Assembly (NCBI GenBank): GCA_947683425.1
Contig: CANTUQ010000307.1
Location: forward strand, 62,001 to 126,000
Direction of reading: 5' to 3'
DNA from: Excoecaria cochinchinensis
Lineage: Eukaryota; Streptophyta; Magnoliopsida; Malpighiales; Euphorbiaceae
Length of the DNA: 64,000 nt
Part shown: positions 34,821 through 45,962 of the stretch, in pieces
How positions within the stretch are numbered: the stretch's first letter is position 1
Layout: every line of letters starts with the position of its first letter
Position numbers and translations under genes: made by a program
The notes under the pieces: model-generated
The model's input: the letters and a program-made list of their open reading frames with translations, nothing else
Databases searched by the model: none
Told to the model about the DNA's origin: nothing

Positions 34821-35395
34821 CGCAAATGATCTTTATCAGAAAGAGTACCTTTTGGTTGATCAAGAGAGATATGGGCAGTTAAGCCTGACTTCTCAATAGG
34901 TGCAGTATAAAGCATAGCACTTCTTCTGGTCTCTTCTTGCTGGATTAAAGAATGTGCCTCCTCAAGAGAAGGAAATGGAGTCTTGCCAATAACTTGAACT
35001 CGCACTTGATCAAATTCAGGATTTAGACCAGCCAAAAAATCATAAACCCTTTCCTTTTCAATCATATTTTGAATCAGTACCGCATCATCCACACATTTTG
35101 CTTGAAAATCCTGATAGTAATCCAGTTCCTGCCATAAACTACCCAGCTCAGAAAAATAATCTGAAACAGTAAGATCACCTTGTTTTGTACCATGAACTTT
35201 GTTCCTAAGTTCAAAGATCCGAGCATCATTTCCCATTCGAGAATAGGTGGTTTTTGCAGCCTTCCATATTTTTTCTGCAGTATCAAGCAGTAAATACTGT
35301 CTAGAAATTTTAGGATGCATAGAATTTAGGAGCCAAGACATAACTAGTGAATTATCTGAATCCCATTGACTAAAAATAGGATCGGTGGTAGACGG
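34820..35395 (-). pseudogene. gag: Ty1/copia-type GAG core, truncated at both ends
   Basis: The minus strand reads about 192 codons without a stop; the open frame extends by chance from 35401 to 34769. Counted from 35401, visible features match the copia GAG (UBN2/Retrotran_gag) fold: W13 in SQWDSDN, W23-M28 (WLLNSM), W46 in KIWKA, Y53 to L65 ending in RIFEL, YFSELGSLWQELD at 82-94, YDFLAGLNPEFDQVR at 120-134, and EEAHSLIQQEETRRSAM at 147-163. In full elements GAG packages element RNA into virus-like particles in the cytoplasm. Missing are the N-terminal part before the GTVP-like segment, and everything after DKDHLR (189-194), where a CCHC zinc knuckle would be expected, plus all of pol. Codons 195 onward come from the opposite-strand segment and are not GAG. 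No frameshift or stop has accumulated, so the fragment is fairly young. It is not a functional gene. Confidence 0.9.
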
Positions 35396-37081
35396 TACCA
35401 CTAGGGAAAATCACCAAAATCGAGAAATCGTAAAAAGTGGTGAAATTTCTGATCCGGGTCCAATAATTCGGGAAAACTCGATTGGAATAGCTACTGGAAG
35501 CTTGCCGGTCACAACGCATCGAGAATCGGATTCGTCGGAGTCCGACGAATTTTTACGGATTTCCCTAGGGGTACCACTAGGGAAAATCACCAAAATCGAG
35601 AAATCGTAAAAAGTGGTGAAATTTCTGATCCGGGTCCAATAATTCGGGAAAACTCGATTGGAATAGCTACTGGAAGCTTGCCGGTCACAACGCATCGAGA
35701 ATCTGCTTCGTCGGAGTCCGACGAATTTTTACGGATTTCCCTAGGGGTACCACTAGGGAAAATCACCAAAATCGAGAAATCGTAAAAAGTGGTGAAATTT
35801 TTGATCCGGGTCCAATAATTCGGGAAAACTCGATTGGAATAGCTACTGGAATCTTGCCGGTCACAACGCATCGAGAATCGGCTTCGTCGGACTCCGACGA
35901 ATTTTTACGGATTTCCCTAGGGGTACCACTAGGGAAAATCACGAAAATCGAGAAATCGTAAAAAGTGGTGAAATTTCTGATCCGGGTCCAATAATTCGGG
36001 AAAACTCGATTGGAATAGCTACTGGAAGCTTGCCGGTCTCAACGCATCGAGAATCGGCTTCGTCGGAGTGCGACGAATTTTTACGGATTTCCCTAGGGGT
36101 ACCACTAGGGAAAATCGAGAAATCGTAAAAAGTGGTGAAATTTCTGATCTGGGTCCAATAATTCGGGAAAACTCGATTGGAATAGCTACTGAAAGCTTGC
36201 CGGTCACAACGCATCGAGAATCGGCTTCGTCGGAGTCCGAAGAATTTTTACGGATTTCCCTAGGGGTACCACTAGGGAAAATCACCAAAATCGAGAAATC
36301 GTAAAAAGTGGTGTAATTTCTGATCCGTGTCCAATAATTCGAGAAAACTCGATTGGAATAGCTACTGGAAGCTTGCCGGTCACAACGCATCGAGAATCGG
36401 CTTCGTCGGAGTCCGACGAATTTTTACGGATTTCCCTAGGGGTACCACTAGGGAAAATCACGAAAATCGAGAAATCGTAAAAAGTGGTGAAATTTCTGAT
36501 CCGGGTCCAATAATTCGGGAAAACTCGATTGGAAAGCTACTGGAAGCTTGCCGGTCACAACGCATCAAAAATCGGCTTCGTCGGAGTCCGACGAATTTTT
36601 ACGGATTTCCCTAGGGGTACCACTAGGGAAAATCACGAAAATCGAGAAATCGTAAAAAGTGGTGAAATTTCTGATCCGGGTCCAATAATTCGGGAAAACT
36701 CGATTGGAATAGCTATTGGAATCTTGCCGGTCACAACGCATCGAGAATCGGCTTCGTCGGAGTCCGACGAATTTTTACGGAGTTCCCTAGGGGTACCACT
36801 AGGGAAAATCACGAAAATCGAGAAATCGTAAAAAGTGGTAAAATTTCTGATCCGGGTCCAATAATTCGGGAAAACTCAATTGGAATAGCTACTGGAAGCT
36901 TGCCAGTCTCAACGCATCGAGAATCGGCTTCGTCGGAGTCCGACGAATTTTTACGGATTTCCCTAGGGGTACCACTAGGGAAAATCGAGAAATCGTAAAA
37001 AGTGGTGAAATTTCTAATCCGGGTCCAATAATTCGGGAAAACTCGATTGGAATAGCTATTGGAATCTTGCCGGTCACAACA

Positions 37082-37247
37082 CATCGAGAATCGGCTTCGT
37101 CGGAGTCCGACGAATTTCCCTAGGGGTACCACAAGGGAAAATCACCAAAATCGAGAAATCGTAAAAAGTGGTGAAATTTTTTATCCGGGTCCAATAATTC
37201 GGGAAAACTCGATTGGAATAGCTACTGGAATCTTGCCGGTCACAACG
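37082..37247. repeat. 166-bp deletion monomer (10 bases lost)
   Basis: GAATTTCCCTAG replaces the usual GAATTTTTACGGATTTCCC run; ten bases between two TTT-rich copies are gone, which fits slippage. The same lesion is at 38277-38442, 57307-57472 and 63040-63205 (the last with GAATTGCCCTAG). In all four the next part reads GAAATTTTTTATCC, a second shared marker, so they descend from one ancestor. Confidence 0.88.
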
Positions 37248-37424
37248 CATCGAGAATCGGCTTCGTCGGACTCCGACGAATTTTTACGGATTTCCCTAGG
37301 GGTACCACTAGGGAAAATCACGAAAATCGAGAAATCGTAAAAAAGTGGTGAAATTTCTGATCCGGGTCCAATAATTCGGGAAAACTCGATTGGAATAGCT
37401 ACTGGAAGCTTGCCGGTCTCAACG

Positions 37425-37572
37425 CATCGAGAATCGGCTTCGTCGGAGTCCGACGAATTTTAACACTAGGGAAAATAGAGAAATCGTAAAAAGTGGTGAA
37501 ATTTCTGATCCGGGTCCAATAATTCGGGAAAACTCGATTGGAATAGCTACTGAAAGCTTGCCGGTCACAACG
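37425..37572. repeat. 148-bp deletion monomer lacking the second dyad
   Basis: GAATTTTAACACTAGGG shows a loss of 19 bases covering TACGGATTTCCCTAGGGGT, on top of the 9-base short form. It removes the left arm and most of the GGTACC core of the second dyad. A preceding monomer has one extra A (GTAAAAAAGTGG, about 37.34 kb). The same pair of lesions recurs at 57650-57797 and 63383-63530. Confidence 0.9.
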
Positions 37573-38779
37573 CATCAAGAATCGGCTTCGTCGGAGTCCG
37601 ACGAATTTTTACGGATTTCCCTAGGGGTACTACTAGGAAAAATCACGAAAATCGAGAAATCGTAAAAAGTGGTGAAATTTCTTATCCGGGTCCAATAATT
37701 CGGGAAAACTCGATTGGAATAGCTACTGGAATCTTGCCGGTCACAACGCATCGAGAATAGGCTTCGTCGGAGTCAGACGAATTTTTACGGATTTCCCTAG
37801 GGGTACCACTAGGTAAAATCACCAAAATCGAGAAATCGTAAAAAGTGGTGAAATTTCTGATCCGGGTCGAATAATTCGGGAAAACTCTATTGGAATAGCT
37901 ACTGAAAGCTTGCCGGTCACAACGCATCGAGAATCGGCTTCGTCGGAGTCCGACGAATTTTTACGGATTTCACTAAGGGTACCACTAGGGAAAATCACCA
38001 AAATCGAGAAATCGTAAAAAGTGGTGAAATTTCTGATCCGGGTCCAATAATTCGAGAAAACTCGATTGGAATAGCTACTGGAAGCTTGCCGGTCACAACG
38101 CATCGAGAATCGGCTTCGTCGGAGTCCGACGAATTTTGACGGATTTCCCTAGGGGTACCACTAGGGAAAATCACCAAAATCGAGAAATCGTAAAAAGTGG
38201 TGAAATTTCTGATCCGGGTCCAATAATTCGGGAAAACTCGATTGGAATAGCTATTGGAATCTTGCCGGTCACAACGCATCGAGAATCGGCTTCGTCGGAG
38301 TCCGACGAATTTCCCTAGGGGTACCACTAGGGAAAATCACCAAAATCGAGAAATCGTAAAAAGTGGTGAAATTTTTTATCCGGGTCCAATAATTCGGGAA
38401 AACTCGATTGGAATAGCTATTGGAATCTTGCCGGTCACAACGCATCGAGAATCGGCTTCGTCGGAGTCCGACGAATTTTTACGGAGTTTCCTAGGGGTAC
38501 CACTAGGGAAAATCACGAAAATCGAGAAATCGTAAAAAGTGGTAAAATTTCTGATCCGGGTCCAATAATTCGGGAAAACTCAATTGGAATAGCTACTGGA
38601 AGCTTGCCAGTCTCAACGCATCGAGAATCGGCTTCGTCGGAGTCCGACGAATTTTTACGGATTTCCCTAGGGGTACCACTAGGGAAAATCGAGAAATCGT
38701 AAAAAGTGGTGAAATTTCTGATCCGGGTCCAATAATTCGGGAAAACTCGATTGGAATAGCTACTGGAAGCTTGCCGGTC

Positions 38780-39841
38780 ACAACGCATCGAGAATCAGAT
38801 TCGTCGGAGTCCGACGAATTTTGACGGATTTCCCTAGGGGTACCACTAGGGAAAATCACCAAAATCGAGAAATCGTAAAAAGTGGTGAAATTTCTGATCC
38901 GGGTCCAATAATTCGGGAAAACTCGATTGGAATAGTTACTGGAAGCTTGCCGGTCACAACGCATTGAGAATCGGATTCGTCGGAGTCCGACGAATTTTGA
39001 CGGATTTGCCTAGGGGTACCACTAGGGAAAATCACCAAAATCGAGAAATCGTAAAAAGTGGTGAAATTTCTGATCCGGGTCCAATAATTCGGGAAAACTC
39101 GATTGGAATAGCTACTGGAAGCTTGCCGGTCACAACGCATCGAGAATCGGATTCGTCGGAGTCCGACGAATTTTGACGGATTTCCCTAGGGGTACCACTA
39201 GGGAAAATCACCAAAATCGAGAAATCGTAAAAAGTGGTGAAATTTCTGATCCGAGTCCACTAATTCGGGAAAACTCGATTGGAATAGCTACTGGAAGCTT
39301 ACCGGTCATAACGCATCGAGAATCGGATTCGTCGGAGTCCGACGAATTTTGACGGATTTCCCTAGGGGTACCACTAGGGAAAATCACCAAAATCGAGAAA
39401 TCGTAAAAAGTGGTGAAATTTCTGATCCGGGTCAAATAATTCGGGAAAACTCGATTGGAATAGCTACTGGAAGCTTGCAGGTCACAACGCATCGAGAATC
39501 GGATTCGTCGGAGTCCGACGAATTTTTACGGATTTCCCTAGGGGTACCACTAGGGAAAATCACCAAAATCGAGAAATCGTAAAAAGTGGTGAAATTTCTG
39601 ATCCGGGTCCAATAATTCGGGAAAACTCGATTGGAATAGCTACTGGAAGCTTGCCGGTCACAACGCATCGAGAATCTGCTTCGTCGGAGTCCGACGAATT
39701 TTTACGGATTTCCCTATGGGTACCACTAGGGAAAATCAACAAAATCGAGAAATCGTAAAAAGTGGTGAAATTTTTGATCCGGGTCCAATAATTCGGGAAA
39801 ACTCGATTGGAATAGCTACTGGAATCTTGCCGGTCACAACG
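38780..39841. repeat. Block recurring at about 41.58-42.64 kb (offset 2,796)
   Basis: The monomer order with GAATAGTTACTGG, CATTGAGAATCGG, GGGTCAAATAATTCG and GCTTGCAGGTC is shared by both places. The match continues through the following 5-monomer unit to about 43.5 kb. Private changes, such as TTTGCCTAGG at 39.0 kb and CCGAGTCCACTAATTCG at 39.25 kb, separate the copies. Limits are approximate. Confidence 0.75.
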
Positions 39842-40711
39842 CATCGAGAATCGGCTTCGTCGGACTCCGACGAATTTTTACGGATTTCCCTAGGGGTACC
39901 ACTAGGGAAAATCACGAAAATCGAGAAATCGTAAAAAGTGGTGAAATTTCTGATCCGGGTCCAATAATTCGGGAAAACTCGATTGGAATAGCTACTGGAA
40001 GCTTGCCGGTCTCAACGCATCGAGAATCGGCTTCGTCGGAGTGCGACGAATTTTTACGGTTTTCCCTAGGGGTACCACTAGGGAAAATCGAGAAATCGTA
40101 AAAAGTGGTGAAATTTCTGATCCGGGTCCAATAATTCGGGAAAACTCGATTGGAATAGCTACTGAAAGCTTGCCGGTCACAACGCATCGAGAATCGGCTT
40201 CGTCGGAGTCCGACGAATTTTTACGGATTTCCCTAGGGGTACCACTAGGGAAAATCACCAAAATCGAGAAATCGTAAAAAGTGGTGAAATTTCTGATCCG
40301 TGTCCAATAATTCGAGAAAACTCGATTGGAATAGCTACTGGAAGCTTGCCGGTCACAACGCATCGAAAATCGGCTTCGTCGGAGTCCGACGAATTTTTTC
40401 GGATTTCCCTAAGGGTACCACTAGGGAAAATCACGAAAATCGAGAAATCGTAAAAAGTGGTGAAATTTCTGATCCGGGTCCAATAATTCGGGAAAACTCG
40501 ATTGGAAAGCTACTGGAAGCTTTCCGGTCACAACGCATCAAAAATCGGCTTCGTCGGAGTCCGACGAATTTTTACGGATTTCCCTAGGGGTACCACTAGG
40601 GAAAATCACCAAAATCGAGAAATCGTAAAAAGTGGTGAAATTTTTGATCCGGGTCCAATAATTCGGGAAAACTCGATTGGAATAGCTACTGGAATCTTGC
40701 CGGTCACAACG
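39842..40711. repeat. 5-monomer unit, 870 bp, copy 1
   Basis: The unit consists of three 176-bp monomers, one 167-bp and one 175-bp monomer (GGAAAGCTACTGG). It starts with the GGACTCCGAC monomer. A direct tandem copy follows at 40712-41581 and a third lies at 42638-43507. Copy 1 has private changes such as GGTTTTCCC at 40.06 kb, TTTTTTCGG at 40.40 kb and CCTAAGGG at 40.41 kb. Confidence 0.85.
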
Positions 40712-41581
40712 CATCGAGAATCGGCTTCGTCGGACTCCGACGAATTTTTACGGATTTCCCTAGGGGTACCACTAGGGAAAATCACGAAAATCGAGAAATC
40801 GTAAAAAGTGGTGAAATTTCTGATCCGGGTCCAATAATTCGGGAAAACTCGATTGGAATAGCTACTGGAAGCTTGCCGGTCTCAACGCATCGAGAATCGG
40901 CTTCGTCGGAGTGCGACGAATTTTTACGGATTTCCCTAGGGGTACCACTAGGGAAAATCGAGAAATCGTAAAAAGTGGTGAAATTTCTGATCCGGGTCCA
41001 ATAATTCGGGAAAACTCGATTGGAATAGCTACTGAAAGCTTGCCGGTCACAACGCATCGAGAATCGGCTTCGTCGGAGTCCGACGAATTTTTACGGATTT
41101 CCCTAGGGGTACCACTAGGGAAAATCACCAAAATCGAGAAATCGTAAAAAGTGGTGAAATTTCTGATCCGTGTCCAATAATTCGAGAAAACTCGATTGGA
41201 ATAGCTACTGGAAGCTTGCCGGTCACAACGCATCGAAAATCGGCTTCGTCGGAGTCCGACGAATTTTTACGGATTTCCCTAGGGGTACCACTAGGGAAAA
41301 TCACGAAAATCGAGAAATCGTAAAAAGTGGTGAAATTTCTGATCCGGGTCCAATAATTCGGGAAAACTCGATTGGAAAGCTACTGGAAGCTTTCCGGTCA
41401 CAACGCATCAAAAATCGGCTTCGTCGGAGTCCGACGAATTTTTACGGATTTCCCTAGGGGTACCACTAGGGAAAATCACCAAAATCGAGAAATCGTAAAA
41501 AGTGGTGAAATTTTTGATCCGGGTCCAATAATTCGGGAAAACTCGATTGGAATAGCTACTGGAATCTTGCCGGTCACAACG
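40712..41581. repeat. 5-monomer unit, 870 bp, copy 2
   Basis: This is the tandem partner of 39842-40711, with the same monomer order, including the 175-bp form with AAGCTTTCCGGTC. The five monomer types also appear at the start of each 12-monomer unit further right, so the 5-mer looks like a building block of the 12-mer or a piece excised from it. Confidence 0.85.
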
Positions 41582-43920
41582 CATCGAGAATCGGATTCGT
41601 CGGAGTCCGACGAATTTTGACGGATTTCCCTAGGGGTACCACTAGGGAAAATCACCAAAATCGAGAAATCGTAAAAAGTGGTGAAATTTCTGATCCGGGT
41701 CCAATAATTCGGGAAAACTCGATTGGAATAGTTACTGGAAGCTTGCCGGTCACAACGCATTGAGAATCGGATTCGTCGGAGTCCGACGAATTTTGACGGA
41801 TTTCCCTAGGGGTACCACTAGGGAAAATCACCAAAATCGAGAAATCGTAAAAAGTGGTAAAATTTCTGATCCGGGTCCAATAATTCGGGAAAACTCGATT
41901 GGAATAGCTACTGGAAGCTTGCCGGTCACAACGCATCGAGAATCGGATTCGTCGGAGTCCGACGAATTTTGACGGATTTCCCTAGGGGTACCACTAGGGA
42001 AAATCACCAAAATCGAGAAATCGTAAAAAGTGGTGAAATTTCTGATCCGGGTCCAATAATTCGGGAAAACTCGATTGGAATAGCTACTGGAAGCTTGCCG
42101 GTCACAACGCATCGAGAATCGGATTCGTCGGAGTCCGACGAATTTTGACGGATTTCCCTAGGGGTACCACTAGGGAAAATCACCAAAATCGAGAAATCGT
42201 AAAAAGTGGTGAAATTTCTGATCCGGGTCAAATAATTCGGGAAAACTCGATTGGAATAGCTACTGGAAGCTTGCAGGTCACAACGCATCGAGAATCGGAT
42301 TCGTCGGAGTCCGACGAATTTTTACGGATTTCCCTAGGGGTACCACTAGGGAAAATCACCAAAATCGAGAAATCGTAAAAAGTGGTGAAATTTCTGATCC
42401 GGGTCCAATAATTCGGGAAAACTCGATTGGAATAGCTACTGGAAGCTTGCCGGTCACAACGCATCGAGAATCTGCTTCGTCAGAGTCCGACGAATTTTTA
42501 CGGATTTCCCTAGGGGTACCACTAGGGAAAATCACCAAAATCGAGAAATCGTAAAAAGTTGTGAAATTTTTGATCCGGGTCCAATAATTCGGGAAAACTC
42601 AATTGGAATAGCTACTGGAATCTTGCCGGTCACAACGCATCGAGAATCGGCTTCGTCGGACTCCGACGAATTTTTACGGATTTCCCTAGGGGTACCACTA
42701 GGGAAAATCACGAAAATCGAGAAATCGTAAAAAGTGGTGAAATTTCTGATCCGGGTCCAATAATTCGGGAAAACTCGATTGGAATAGCTACTGGAAGCTT
42801 GCCGGTCTCAACGCATCGAGAATCGGCTTCGTCGGAGTGCGACGAATTTTTACGGATTTCCCTAGGGGTACCACTAGGGAAAATCGAGAAATCGTAAAAA
42901 GTGGTGAAATTTCTGATCCGGGTCCAATAATTCGGGAAAACTCGATTGGAATAGCTACTGAAAGCTTGCCGGTCACAACGCATCGAGAATCGGCTTCGTC
43001 GGAGTCCGACGAATTTTTACGGATTTCCCTAGGGGTACCACTAGGGAAAATCACCAAAATCGAGAAATCGTAAAAAGTGGTGAAATTTCTGATCCGTGTC
43101 CAATAATTCGAGAAAACTCGATTGGAATAGCTACTGGAAGCTTGCCGGTCACAACGCATCGAAAATCGGCTTCGTCGGAGTCCGACGAATTTTTACGGAT
43201 TTCCCTAGGGGTACCACTAGGGAAAATCACGAAAATCGAGAAATCGTAAAAAGTGGTGAAATTTCTGATCCGGGTCCAATAATTCGGGAAAACTCGATTG
43301 GAAAGCTACTGGAAGCTTTCCGGTCACAACGCATCAAAAATCGGCTTCGTCGGAGTCCGACGAATTTTTACGGATTTCCCTAGGGGTACCACTAGGGAAA
43401 ATCACGAAAATCGAGAAATCGTAAAAAGTGGTGAAATTTCTGATCCGGGTCCAATAATTCGGGAAAACTCGATTGGAATAGCTATTGGAATCTTGCCGGT
43501 CACAACGCATCGAGAATCGGGTTCGTCGGAGTCCGACGAATTTTTACGGAGTTCCCTAGGGGTACCACTAGGGAAAATCACGAAAATCGAGAAATCGTAA
43601 AAAGTGGTAAAATTTTTGATCCGGGTCCAATATTTCGGGAAAACTCAATTGGAATAGCTACTGGAAGCTTGCCGGTCTCAACGCATCGAGAATCGGCTTC
43701 GTCGGAGTCCGACGAATTTTTACGGATTTCCCTAGGGGTACCACTAGGAAAAATCGAGAAATCGTAAAAAGTGGTGAAATTTCTGATCCGGGTCCAATAA
43801 TTCGAGAAAACTCGATTGGAATAGCTACTGGAAGCTTGCCGGTCACAACGCATCGAGAATCGGCTTCGTCGGAGTCCGACGAATTTTGACGGATTTCCCT
43901 AGGGGTACCACTAGGGAAAA

Positions 43921-45789
43921 TCACAAAAATCGAGAAATCGTAAAAAGTGGTGAAATTTCTGATCCGGGTCCAATAATTCGGGAAAACTCGATTGGAATAG
44001 CTACTGGAAGCTTGCCGGTCACAACGCATCGAGAATCGGATTCGTCGGAGTCCGACGAATTTTGACGGATTTCCCTAGGGGTACCACTAGGGAAAATCAC
44101 CAAAATCGAGAAATCGTAAAAAGTGGTGAAATTTCTGATCCGGGTCCAATAATTCGGGAAAACTCGATTGGAATAGCTACTGGAAGCTTGCCGGTCACAA
44201 CGCATCGAGAATCGGATTCGTCGGAGTCCGACGAATTTTGACGGATTTCCCTAGGGGTACCACTAGGGAAAATCACCAAAATCGAGAAATCGTAAAAAGT
44301 GGTGAAATTTCTGATCCGGGTCCAATAATTCGGGAAAACTCGATTGGAATAGCTACTGGAAGCTTGCCGGTCACAACCCATCGAGAATCGGATTCGTCGG
44401 AGTCCGACGAATTTTGACGGATTTCCCTAGGGGTACCACTAGGGAAAATCACCAAAATCGAGAAATCGTAAAAAGTGGTGAAATTTCTGATCCGGGTCCA
44501 ATAATTCGGGAAAACTCGATTGGAATAGCTACTGGAAGCTTGCCGGTCACAACCCATCGAAAATCGGATTCGTCGGAGTCCGACGAATTTTGACGGATTT
44601 CCCTAGGGGTACCACTAGGGAAAATCACCAAAATCGAGAAATCGTAAAAAGTGGTGAAATTTCTGATCCGGGTCCAATAATTCGGGAAAACTCGATTGGA
44701 ATAGCTACTGGAAGCTTGCCGGTCACAACGCATCGAGAATCGGCTTCGTCGGAGTCCGACGAATTTTGACGGATTTCCCTAGGGGTACCACTAGGGAAAA
44801 TCACCAAAATCGAGAAATCGTAAAAAGTGGTGAAATTTCTGATCCGGGTCCAATAATTCGGGAAAACTCGATTGGAATAACTACTGGAAGCTTGCCGGTC
44901 ACAACGCATCGAGAATCGGATTCGTCGGAGTCCGACGAATTTTGACGGATTTCCCTAGGGGTACCACTAGGGAAAATCACCAAAATCGAGAAATCGTAAA
45001 AAGTGGTGAAATTTCTGATCCGGGTCCAATAATTTGGGAAAACTCGATTGGAATAGCTACTGGAAGCTTGCCGGTCACAACGCATTGAGAATCGGATTCG
45101 TCGGAGTCCGACGAATTTTGACGGATTTCCCTAGGGGTACCACTAGGGAAAATCACCAAAATCGAGAAATCGTAAAAAGTGGTGAAATTTCTGATCCGGG
45201 TCCAATAATTCGGGAAAACTCGATTGGAATAGCTACTGGAAGCTTGCCGGTCACAACGCATCGAGAATCGGATTCGTCGGAGTCCGACGAATTTTTACGG
45301 ATTTCCCTAGGGGTACCACTAGGGAAAATCACCAAAATCGAGAAATCGTAAAAAGTGGTGAAATTTCTGATCCGGGTCCAATAATTCGGGAAAACTCGAT
45401 TGGAATAGCTACTGGAAGCTTGCCGGTCACAACGCATCGAGAATCGGATTCGTCGGAGTCCGACGAATTTTTACGGATTTCCCTAGGGGTACCACTAGGG
45501 AAAATCACCAAAATCGAGAAATCGTAAAAAGTGGTGAAATTTCTGATCCGGGTCCAATAATTCGGGAAAACTCGATTGGAATAGCTACTGGAAGCTTGCC
45601 GGTCACAACGCATCGAGAATCGGATTCGTCGGAGTCCGACGAATTTTTACGGATTTCCCTAGGGGTACCACTAGGGAAAATCACCAAAATCGAGAAATCG
45701 TAAAAAGTGGTGAAATTTCTGATCCGGGTCCAATAATTCGGGAAAACTCGATTGGAATAGCTACTGTAAGCTTGCCGGTCACAACGCAT
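43921..45789. repeat. Run of about ten near-uniform 176-bp monomers
   Basis: Here consecutive monomers are all full length and differ by only a few bases. Most are GATTCG/TTTTGACGG monomers, then three GATTCG/TTTTTACGG monomers. The rare CACAACCCATCG variant is present in two adjacent monomers (at about 44.37 and 44.55 kb), a direct sign of one-monomer duplication. This simple run differs from the higher-order units on both sides. Confidence 0.82.
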
Positions 45790-45962
45790 CGAGAATCTGC
45801 TTCGTCGGAGTCCGACGAATTTTTACGGATTTCCCTAGGGGTACCACTAGGAAAAATCACCAAAATCGAGAAATCGTAAAAAGTGGTGAAATTTTTGATC
45901 CGGGTCCAATAATTCGGGAAAACTCGATTGGAATAGCTACTGGAATCTTGCCGGTCACAACG

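Larger units (their letters stand above)
34243..35393. mobile_element. Rearranged Ty1/copia retrotransposon fragment inside the satellite
   Basis: This is the only non-satellite DNA in the window. On the left the satellite stops after GATCCGGGTCCA (34242); on the right it resumes at GGTACCACTAGGG (35394). The insert has two parts in opposite orientation. One is a leader-like plus-strand stretch with a gag-like start (34243-34817); the other is a minus-strand copia GAG core (about 34820-35393). No LTR pair, no clear primer-binding site, no protease, integrase or reverse transcriptase and no target-site duplication were found. Comparing phases (122 on the left, 54 on the right) shows 107 bp of satellite missing, modulo a monomer. 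The best explanation is a break repaired with retrotransposon DNA, or a copia insertion later inverted and deleted. Plain integration would leave LTRs and a short duplication. Confidence 0.88.

Noticed and set aside
35074..35286. 70-codon minus-strand frame
   Set aside because: Shifted-frame shadow of the GAG core.
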